Assembly (NCBI GenBank): GCA_041552055.1
Contig: JBFELO010000027.1
Span: 1-41,460 of the forward strand
Direction: 5' to 3'
DNA: 41,460 nt
Source: JBFELO01 sp041552055
GTDB lineage: Bacteria; Acidobacteriota; Thermoanaerobaculia; Thermoanaerobaculales; Sulfomarinibacteraceae
Positions 33,461 through 40,121 of the stretch are shown one piece after another. A model generated the notes under the pieces. It was not told the DNA's origin. It ran no database searches and saw nothing but the letters and a program-made list of their open reading frames with translations. Both the position numbers and the translations under genes were made by a program. How positions within the stretch are numbered: position 1 is the first letter of the stretch; every line of letters begins with the position of its first letter.

Positions 33461-33557
33461 GTCCGTGCCCGTCTCCGTATCTGTCTCCGTGCCCGATCCG
33501 GCCACAGGAACCGAGTGAGAATTCGGATACGGAGACGGAGACGGAAACGGAGACGGG
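33461..33557. repeat. Hexamer tract forming a long imperfect hairpin
   Basis: A CCGTCT-rich left arm (33461-33501) and a GGAGACGGAAACGG-rich right arm (about 33523-33557) are imperfect reverse complements. They flank GAGTGAGAATTC. The block lies between the convergent methyltransferase and selD ends and may work as a terminator for both. It shares its hexamer code with the tracts at 13365, 36843 and 39475. Confidence 0.7.
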
Positions 33558-33628
33558 TTTCCCCATTGGCGACTGGGTGTGCCAGCTCACCTGGTCAGCT
33601 CGTAACGGCTTGAACTGGGATAGGAGTC

Positions 33629-34933
33629 CTAAACGAGCCGGACCTGGCCTTGATCGCCCTCGACGCACCGCCCGACGATCGCCGCTGCGGGCAGGCGCCT
33701 GAGGAGTCGTTGTGCCGCGTCCTCGGAGACCGCCGCCAGCAGGCCGCCCGAGGTTTGGGGATCGAGCGCGAGGTCCACCAGGATGGGATCTGCGCCGCCG
33801 GCGACCTCGAGCACCGCAGCCGCGCTCTCCCGGTTCTTTCCGGCGCCGGCGGGGACCAGCCCGGTTGCCGCGGCCTCGCGCGCGCCGGGCAGCAGCGGCA
33901 GGGCGGCGAGGTCGATCTCGATCGCGAGCCCGGAGGCCTCGGCCATCTCGGCCACGTGGCCGACGAGACCGAACCCGGTGACGTCGGTGACCGCCCGCGG
34001 CTCGAGCTCCAGAAGCGCCTCGGCGGCCTCACGGTTGAGGGTACCCATCCAGCGCATGGCGGTAGCCAGGTGGTTCGGGTCGGCGAGGTCGGCCTTTGCG
34101 GCGGTGGTGACCACCCCGGTGCCGAGCGGCTTGGTGAGCACCAGCACGTCGCCGGGCTGTGTGCCGCCGTTGCGCCAGATCCGATTGGGGTGGACGGTGC
34201 CGGTCACGGCCAGCCCGTACAGCAGCTCCTGGCCCTCGAGCGTGTGGCCGCCGGCGAGCACGGCGCCGGCCTCCTTCAGGGCGGTGAGCCCGCCGTGCAG
34301 GATCTGCTTGAGGACCTCGCGGTCGAACCGTGCGAGTGGAAAGCTCACCAGGTTCATCCCTGCCAGCGGCCGGCCGCCCATGGCGTAGACATCGGACAGC
34401 GCGTTGACCGCGGCGATACGGCCGAAGGTGAAGGGATCGTCGACGATCGGCGGGAAGAAGTCGGTGGTGTGAATGACGGCCACGTCGTCCGACACCCGCA
34501 CCACTCCGGCATCGTCGGCGAACTCGATACCGACCAGCAGGTCGTCCGAGTCGAGCCTGGGCAGACCGCACAGGATGGTGTCGAGCAGGCCCTTGGCGAG
34601 CTTGGCGCCACAGCCACCGTAGGCGCTGCCCTGGGTCAGCGCGGTCACCGTATCCGACACGACGGCGTCGAGCGCGCTCGGGGTCCAGATGTCCCCGCGC
34701 AGCCGGTACACGGCCTTGGGCTCGAGACCGAGCTCGGCGAGGGTGTCTGTCATGGCACCGGCCTCGTCCGATCTCGCCACCAGGACGACGCCACACTCGG
34801 AGCTCACAACCCGCGGTGCCGGGACCGCGTCGACGTCGAGTTCCCTGTCTCGGGCGGCCCGTTCCACGCGCATGACCCGCTGGACCGATCCGAACACCAG
34901 AAGCAGGTCACGTTCTGACTGTGCCATGTCCAT
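33629..34933 (-). CDS. selD: DUF3343-SelD fusion: selenide, water dikinase
   Basis: 434 residues. Residues 1-80 are a DUF3343-like domain (VSSECGVV, Cys47), which is normally a separate small protein next to selenium genes. From about 95 on it is SelD, with YGGCGAKL giving the catalytic Cys108 and Lys111 (the second Cys of the E. coli pair is Ala). The AIR-synthase-like Gly-rich sites VIHTTDFFPPIV and GGHTLEG follow. It makes selenophosphate from selenide and ATP, the Se donor for selenocysteine. The start is uncertain between ATG 34933 and ATG 34927. Confidence 0.92.
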   Translation of the reverse strand: MDMAQSERDLLLVFGSVQRVMRVERAARDRELDVDAVPAPRVVSSECGVVLVARSDEAGAMTDTLAELGLEPKAVYRLRGDIWTPSALDAVVSDTVTALTQGSAYGGCGAKLAKGLLDTILCGLPRLDSDDLLVGIEFADDAGVVRVSDDVAVIHTTDFFPPIVDDPFTFGRIAAVNALSDVYAMGGRPLAGMNLVSFPLARFDREVLKQILHGGLTALKEAGAVLAGGHTLEGQELLYGLAVTGTVHPNRIWRNGGTQPGDVLVLTKPLGTGVVTTAAKADLADPNHLATAMRWMGTLNREAAEALLELEPRAVTDVTGFGLVGHVAEMAEASGLAIEIDLAALPLLPGAREAAATGLVPAGAGKNRESAAAVLEVAGGADPILVDLALDPQTSGGLLAAVSEDAAQRLLRRLPAAAIVGRCVEGDQGQVRLV

Positions 34934-34987
34934 CCGTTTCCGTTCCCGTTCTCCCGGCGAGCGTCTCCCGAGGGAGGGAACGCACCA

Positions 34988-36151
34988 TTATCGTCGGAGA
35001 TCCTCCACAGCGGAACCTACCGCGTCGACCAGCGCTCCGATGTCGGACTCCGTGTTGAACGGACCGACGCCGGCTCGAAGGGATCCGGAAGGAAACGTGC
35101 CCAGTCGTCGGTGGGCCGCCGGAGCACAGTGGAGGCCGGCACGAACGCAGATGCCCCGCTCGCGATCCAGCCACGTCGCCACCTCGCCGGTGTCGGCCCC
35201 TTCCACGGTGAAGGACAGAATCCCGGTGTGCGGGCGGCCGGCGGACCAGCCGTGAAGGCCGACGCCCCGGATCCGGGCCAGCCCCGACGCGAGGCGCGTC
35301 ACCAGGCGTTGCTCGTGCGCGGCGACCTCCGCCACCGTGCGATCGGCCAACCAGGCGCAGGCCGCCCCGAGGCCGGCGATGCACACGCCGTTGGCCGTGC
35401 CCGCCTCCAACCGGTCGGGCAAGTGTTCCGGCATCCGTTCGTTCTCCGAGCGCGATCCGGTGCCGCCCCTGACCAGCGGCTCGACCTCGAACCCATCAGC
35501 GAGCAAGAGCACGCCGACCCCCGGGGGACCGAGCAGACCCTTGTGTCCGGAGCACGTCAGCGCCGCGACCCCCATCGAGGCGAAGTCCAGAGGAATGCTG
35601 CCCGCGGTCTGGGCGGCGTCCACCAGGACGGGTACCGGCGCCACTGCCCGTGCGACGTCAACGACCGGCAGCACCGCCCCGGAGACGTTGCTGGCGTGGG
35701 TCAGCACGACCAGCGCGGTCGGGCCCTCCGCTACCCGCGCCGCAACCTCGTCCGGCGTCGGTACGCCGAGGTCCGACGAACCATCGGCGATCGAGATCTG
35801 GATGTCGCGTGTCGCCTCCAGGTGGCGCAGGGCACGCATCACGGCATTGTGCTCGAGGGCCGAGGTGACCACGCGATCGCCCGATTCGAGCACCGAGGAG
35901 AGCACCGTGTTGATCCAGAAAGTCGCACCCGGACCGAACAGCGTGCGCTCCGGCTCACCGCCGAGCAGCCCGGCGATGCGCTCGCGGGCGGCCTCGATCG
36001 AACGAGAGGCGGCTACGGTGAGGCGGTGGCCGCCGCGCCCGGGGTTGCCGGCTTCACGTTCGATGAACCTGCGTATCGCCTCGGCCACCCCCGGCGCCTT
36101 TGGAAACGAGGTGGCGCCGTGGTCCAGATAGACCGTGGTGAGGTCGGTCAC
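34988..36151 (-). CDS. Cysteine desulfurase / selenocysteine lyase-like enzyme of the selenium operon
   Basis: 387 residues; GTG 36151 overlaps the yedF stop (GTGA), fixing the start over the longer open frame. The fold type I PLP enzyme has TCSGHKGLLGPPG (Schiff base Lys204) and the mobile-loop Cys342 in GICVRAGLHCAP. It matches the selenium-operon family TIGR01977 in layout. It should release sulfur or selenium from cysteine or selenocysteine and hand it to YedF or SelD. Confidence 0.88.
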   Translation of the reverse strand: MTDLTTVYLDHGATSFPKAPGVAEAIRRFIEREAGNPGRGGHRLTVAASRSIEAARERIAGLLGGEPERTLFGPGATFWINTVLSSVLESGDRVVTSALEHNAVMRALRHLEATRDIQISIADGSSDLGVPTPDEVAARVAEGPTALVVLTHASNVSGAVLPVVDVARAVAPVPVLVDAAQTAGSIPLDFASMGVAALTCSGHKGLLGPPGVGVLLLADGFEVEPLVRGGTGSRSENERMPEHLPDRLEAGTANGVCIAGLGAACAWLADRTVAEVAAHEQRLVTRLASGLARIRGVGLHGWSAGRPHTGILSFTVEGADTGEVATWLDRERGICVRAGLHCAPAAHRRLGTFPSGSLRAGVGPFNTESDIGALVDAVGSAVEDLRR

Positions 36152-36759
36152 GGCCGCACGATCGAGCCGGCCGCGGCGAGCCGGCTCGCGATCTCCAGCA
36201 TGTCGGTGACCCTGCCGACCGCGAGCCGGTCGGCGATCCGAAAGAAGTTGAGGCAGGTGCCGCAGGCGATGATCTCGACCCCGGCGTGCTCGAGCGCCAG
36301 GAGGTCTTCCACCAGCAGCGAGCCCTCGCAGCATAGCTTCACGCCCGAGTTGTAGAGGATGATCGCATCGGGCATGCGGTCCAGCTGCTCCTGGGTCTTG
36401 AGGAACGACCGCAGTAGCAGCTCTCCCAGCTCATCGTCGCCCGTCCCCATGGTGCCGGCGGAGATCTGGACCACCAGGGGGCCTGACGGCGCCAAGCGCT
36501 GTGCGTCGGCCTCGGGCAGGTCACGTTCGAGCGGCTGCTCCTCGTCAGGACCGGCGTTGATGGTCATCAGAAACGTGCCGTCGTCCATCGTCTCGACCTC
36601 GACCTCGGCGCTGCGGGAAGCGGCAAACCTGGTCACGTTGGAGCGGCACAGCTCGTCGGCGACGTGGAAGCGCACTCGCCGCTCGCCGTCGTCCAGCAGC
36701 TCGCGCAGTTTGAGCACCGGGCCGGGGCAGGCGAGATCACGAACGTCGAACTCCTTCAT
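36148..36759 (-). CDS. yedF: Selenium metabolism protein YedF (TusA-DsrE type)
   Basis: 203 residues from ATG 36759 with TTGGAGG upstream. The N-terminal TusA-like domain has the sulfur-carrier site DLACPGPVLKLRE (Cys11). The C-terminal DsrE-like part has the Cys-rich VKLCCEGS and IIACGTCLNFF. It is the first gene of an operon with a cysteine desulfurase and DUF3343-SelD. The Cys sites suggest persulfide or perselenide transfer from the desulfurase to SelD. Confidence 0.9.
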   Translation of the reverse strand: MKEFDVRDLACPGPVLKLRELLDDGERRVRFHVADELCRSNVTRFAASRSAEVEVETMDDGTFLMTINAGPDEEQPLERDLPEADAQRLAPSGPLVVQISAGTMGTGDDELGELLLRSFLKTQEQLDRMPDAIILYNSGVKLCCEGSLLVEDLLALEHAGVEIIACGTCLNFFRIADRLAVGRVTDMLEIASRLAAAGSIVRP

Positions 36760-36842
36760 CCCACGACCTCCAAGTGAGGGATTCTATCCGGTTTCAGCCT
36801 GGCCCGCATACTGCCTGTTCAATTGATTCAGGAGGAGTGTCC

Positions 36843-36946
36843 GTCTCAGTGCCCGTCTCCGTGCCGGAAATGACCTGGTGAGAAACCGGATACGGAGACG
36901 GATACAGAGACGGAAACGGAGACGGAAACGGATACCGGTTCGGCAA
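36843..36946. repeat. Hexamer tract forming a hairpin upstream of the release-factor-like gene
   Basis: The left arm GTCTCAGTGCCCGTCTCC... (36843-36867) pairs with the right arm CCGGATACGGAGACGG... (36886-36911), with a GGTGAGAA-containing loop. More GGAGACGGAAACGG units follow to 36946. It lies between the divergent yedF and release-factor-like genes, so a terminator role is unlikely. Confidence 0.65.
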
Positions 36947-37023
36947 GCGATGTTCGGAGGGGTCTGGCCACCACCTTCCCGGGAGGAGTATCATGGAAAC
37001 AGACCCTGCACATGGAGGTGGAC

Positions 37024-38148
37024 ATGCTCGAACGTGGCGTGTTGAGTCGCCTGCATACTCTCACGCAGCAGAAAACCTACACCCTGACGATGTACCTCGA
37101 CATCGATCAGAACAAGAGATCCAACCGAAAACGGGGCTACGTGGTCCAGGCCGAGGCGCTCCTCAAAGACCTGAAGGGACGACAGGGGCGCAGCCAGCGG
37201 CTGGACACTGCGGCGGGCCAGGCGCTCGAGCTGGTGCGGTCGATGCCGCCCCAGGGCAAGTCTGCACTGGTCGTCGTACACCCCGAAACCGAGCTGCGCG
37301 AGCTCCACCAGATCGCCGTGCCGTCCGCCGCGTCGGTGCACTGGCGGCGAGGGGCATTCCTGAGACCGGTCGTCGAGGCGATGGACGAGCACGAGCGCTA
37401 CGGCGTCGTGCTCAGCGACAACAAGCGGGCACGTCTGTTCACGGTCTGGATGGGAGAGCTCACCGAGCACGAGGATCTGTTCTCGGACACCGGTCAGCGC
37501 ACCCGGTCGCTTGGCCCCGACCAGATGAGGTCGCAGAAACGTCGCGATCAGCGCCACCAGGAGGAGGTCGCCTCCCACGCCAAGCGCGTGATCGACGCGC
37601 TGCACGACCTCGCCCTGCGGACCCCGTTCGACCGACTCATCATTGCCGGTCCGCCCAAGGCGACCGGGCAGCTCGCCCGGCTCCTGCCCAAGCGGATGCG
37701 CGGGAAGCTCATGGAGACCGTCAGCATGCGCGTCGGCGCGTCCCAGAAAGAAGTACTGAGCAAGATCCTCGAGGAGCAGGAGCGGATGGAACGGGAGCAG
37801 GAGTCGGTGCTCGTGGAAGGCGTACTCGCGGAGCTGCACGACGGCGGCAAGGCCGTGGGCGAGTTCGCCAGCGTGCTCGACGCGGTCAACCAGGGCCGGG
37901 TGTGGAAGCTGGTGTACGCGAAGGGGCTCAAGAAGGAGGGGGGCGAGTGCGGCGACTGCGGTGCGTACTCGCCGCACGCGGTCGGCCCGTGCGTCTACTG
38001 CGGTAGTGACGTGCAGCCAGTCTCACACTGCCTCGACCGCCTCGGCCAGTCGGTGATGGAGATGGGCGGGCGTGTCGAGGTCGTGGACGGCCCGGCCGCG
38101 GACAAGCTCAAGCCGCAGGGCTCGATCGCAGCACTGTTGAGGTTTTAG
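37024..38148 (+). CDS. Release-factor-like (baeRF-type) zinc-ribbon protein
   Basis: 374 residues from ATG 37024, which has GGAGGT 4-5 nt upstream; the ATG at 37012 is too close to it to be favoured. An alpha/beta region with YLDIDQNKRSNRKRGYV, YGVVLSDNKRARLFTVWMG and FDRLIIAGPPKATGQLARLLP resembles the eRF1-like domains of the bacterial-archaeal release-factor-like (baeRF) families. The C-terminal zinc ribbon has CGDCG and CVYCG. Its function in bacteria is not established, but a ribosome rescue or translation stress role is often suggested. The assignment is from pattern. Confidence 0.65.
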   Translation: MLERGVLSRLHTLTQQKTYTLTMYLDIDQNKRSNRKRGYVVQAEALLKDLKGRQGRSQRLDTAAGQALELVRSMPPQGKSALVVVHPETELRELHQIAVPSAASVHWRRGAFLRPVVEAMDEHERYGVVLSDNKRARLFTVWMGELTEHEDLFSDTGQRTRSLGPDQMRSQKRRDQRHQEEVASHAKRVIDALHDLALRTPFDRLIIAGPPKATGQLARLLPKRMRGKLMETVSMRVGASQKEVLSKILEEQERMEREQESVLVEGVLAELHDGGKAVGEFASVLDAVNQGRVWKLVYAKGLKKEGGECGDCGAYSPHAVGPCVYCGSDVQPVSHCLDRLGQSVMEMGGRVEVVDGPAADKLKPQGSIAALLRF

Positions 38149-38327
38149 CCCGCACTTCTCACCAGTTTTCTGCTGCGGCCGCCGATGCACCCCATCCAGC
38201 GGCGTTTTCTTCCCTCGGGGTGCTCGACGTACTGTCAAGTACGCCTCCGCGCCCCTCGAGTCGAAAACCCAACTGGGCACGGCACATCGGCACCCTCGCG
38301 ACGAGAACCGGTGAGAAGTGCGGGCTA
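38146..38327. repeat. 182-bp element bounded by inverted repeats
   Basis: Perfect 18-bp inverted arms (TAGCCCGCACTTCTCACC at 38146-38163 and its complement at 38310-38327) extend to 25 bp with two mismatches. The left arm begins with the stop codon of the release-factor-like gene. Inside is a smaller palindrome CGTACT-GTCA-AGTACG (38228-38243). It codes for nothing evident and has the look of a non-autonomous mobile element or of a large terminator structure. Confidence 0.65.
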
Positions 38328-38470
38328 GCAGATCGCAACGATGGGCTCGGTACTTGGGGCTCGGGGCTCGGGCCCCCTCCCGACCGCCGGTGGGGTGCGG
38401 TTCACCGCACCGTCACGTGCACGCGCGACGTGGGCGCCTCGAGTGTCAGATGGCCGACGCAAGTGCGAGG

Positions 38471-38696
38471 TCGACGACAGCGCGCCCGTGCGGGTGTGCC
38501 AGGTACGACCTTGTGCGGCCGACAACCCATGAGAGATTGGCGGACGTCAAGGGCCGCACAATGCTCGTACCTGGCAACCTCGGGGAGCGCGACGGGGAGA
38601 GGGCGCCTCGCGTGTCGGACAGACGAAGCGAACGGCAGCCCGACGACAGCGCTTCGTGCGGAGGGGAGCGTATCGGGGAGGGGGCGCGTCGAAGTC
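38471..38696. repeat. Non-coding repeat block matching that at 23977-24236
   Basis: Two units of the CGGGGAG...GGGGCGCG repeat (38580-38612, 38661-38696) and two GACGACAGCGC motifs (near 38473 and 38644) recur from the MscS/peroxiredoxin gap. No open frame here is supported. The remaining sequence of the 38328-38830 gap shows nothing further that I can name. Confidence 0.6.
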
Positions 38697-38830
38697 ACGC
38701 TAACCTCACCGAACTGAAGGCCTACCATCGGGCACGGACGCGCGCGGGCGCGGGCGAGCGGGGGATCCAGCATCCAGTATCTGGGTGGGTGGGGGTGTCA
38801 AGCCCTCAAGCCCCCACGACCTCAAGCCCC

Positions 38831-39409
38831 TCAGCCCTCGACCGGTAGCTCCTTCACCAGCTTCGACACCGCCTTGAACTCGTCCGTGCCGCAGCGCTCG
38901 AGAAGCTCGAACAGGGCCGACTCGGTGGAGGTGATGACCGCCCCGGCCGCGGACATACGATGGAGCGCCCACTGCGTGTCGCTCGGCCGCCGAGAGTTGA
39001 CCGCGTCGTGCGGGACGTGGACCTCGATCCCATCGCCGAGCAGGTCGATGACGGTCTGGAGCACGCAGACGTGGGCCTCGATGCCGGTCACGATCACCTG
39101 GCGGCGACCGGTGGCCTGGATAGCTTGCTGCGCCGCGGGCTCGCGGGCGCACGAGAAGGTCATCTTGACGATCGCCGACTCCGGCAGCCGGGCCGAGAGA
39201 TCGTCGACAGTTGGGCCGAGTCCCTTCGGGTACTGCTCGGTGGCGACGACCGGCACATCGAGGGCCCTGCAGGCCTCCACGAGCGCGGCGAGGCGCGGCC
39301 GGTGGCCCTGGTCGGCCATGACGCCGTCGATGCGCTGCTGGACATCGATCACGAGCAGGGCGGTGTCGTTTCGATCGAGCAGGCGATGTCGGTCGGTCAT
39401 GGATTTCAT
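38831..39409 (-). CDS. Isochorismatase-family cysteine hydrolase
   Basis: 192 residues from ATG 39409 (GGAGGAG 4 nt upstream; the open frame beyond runs into repeats). The catalytic triad of the family is present: Asp22 (LVIDVQQ), Lys82 (IVKMTFSC) and Cys115 (EAHVCVLQT), the last in the TGIEAHVCV nucleophile loop. Such enzymes hydrolyse amides such as nicotinamide or other small substrates. Its substrate is unknown. Confidence 0.88.
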   Translation of the reverse strand: MKSMTDRHRLLDRNDTALLVIDVQQRIDGVMADQGHRPRLAALVEACRALDVPVVATEQYPKGLGPTVDDLSARLPESAIVKMTFSCAREPAAQQAIQATGRRQVIVTGIEAHVCVLQTVIDLLGDGIEVHVPHDAVNSRRPSDTQWALHRMSAAGAVITSTESALFELLERCGTDEFKAVSKLVKELPVEG

Positions 39410-39470
39410 ATCTCCTCCGCTCAAGGAATCATAGCAACGGTGAACGGTGAGACCGCTGAAGAAAAGTGAA

Positions 39471-39511
39471 GAAGGATACGGACACGAAGACGGAGACGGA
39501 GACGGAGATTG
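39471..39511. repeat. Hexamer tract upstream of the membrane protein gene
   Basis: Tandem GGA(T/G)ACGGAGACGG-like units form a purine-rich tract, here without the inverted arm. It is another member of the family at 13365, 33461 and 36843. Confidence 0.55.
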
Positions 39512-39596
39512 GCGGCTGGGGGGCACCCCGGGACCTCAGGGCCCCATGGGCAGTGGGGTATCCCATAGCTCATGGAGCTCACAGCTTGTTCTCCCG

Positions 39597-39602
39597 TACA
39601 AT
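39597..39602 (+). promoter_or_regulatory. -10 box of a probable leaderless mRNA
   Basis: TACAAT is exactly 6 nt before the GTG start at 39609, so transcription would begin at the start codon. No ribosome binding site is present. No clear -35 box is seen at 17 bp. Confidence 0.5.
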
Positions 39603-39608
39603 GCTCCT

Positions 39609-40121
39609 GTGACTGACGACGACTCGAGACGGTCCGACGCTGGTGAACAGCCTCCGTCCGATGATGAAGTCGGCCAGCCAGAGCGGCAGACGGAGACCGA
39701 ACCGGAGGCTCCTCCAGTCCTCACGACCCCCACAAGGGATCGCAGCTGGCAGGGCGGCGGCGGGCTCAGCCGCTGGGCGACGCTGGGTTGCGGCGCGGGC
39801 GTCGTCGTGCTGGTGGCGCTGCTGGCGGTCGGGATCGGCCTCACCAAGCGCACCGCCTCGATGGCGTTCGAGCGCAGCCAGCAGCGTCTGATGGCGGCGG
39901 TCGAGCGGCGCAACCAGCCGCCCGAGCGGCTCCGCACCAGCCGCAACGTGGAGCGCTTCAGGGCTCAGCTGCGGGTGGCGCGCGACCCCTATCCCCTGAT
40001 GGGCGGGTTCATGAAGCGGGTGCAGGAAGTCCTCGACGACGGCAATCTGGATGCCGACGAGGTCGAGGCGTTCAACCTGTTTCTCGAGTCGCACCTGCCG
40101 TCGGCCACGACCGCGCCATGA
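39609..40121 (+). CDS. Small membrane-anchored protein of unknown function
   Basis: 170 residues from GTG 39609; in-frame sequence upstream to 39447 comes from the repeat tract and is rejected. The first 60 residues are acidic, Pro/Gln-rich and probably disordered. One transmembrane helix (ATLGCGAGVVVLVALLAVGIG) and a charged helical C-terminal part follow. Its stop overlaps the uvrB start by 4 nt (ATGA), so it is in the same transcript. No family was recognised. Confidence 0.7.
   Translation: MTDDDSRRSDAGEQPPSDDEVGQPERQTETEPEAPPVLTTPTRDRSWQGGGGLSRWATLGCGAGVVVLVALLAVGIGLTKRTASMAFERSQQRLMAAVERRNQPPERLRTSRNVERFRAQLRVARDPYPLMGGFMKRVQEVLDDGNLDADEVEAFNLFLESHLPSATTAP

Noticed and set aside
38149..38830. 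Possible short coding frames in the gap after the release-factor-like gene
   Set aside because: They are Arg/Ala-rich, overlap repeat elements and lack ribosome binding sites.
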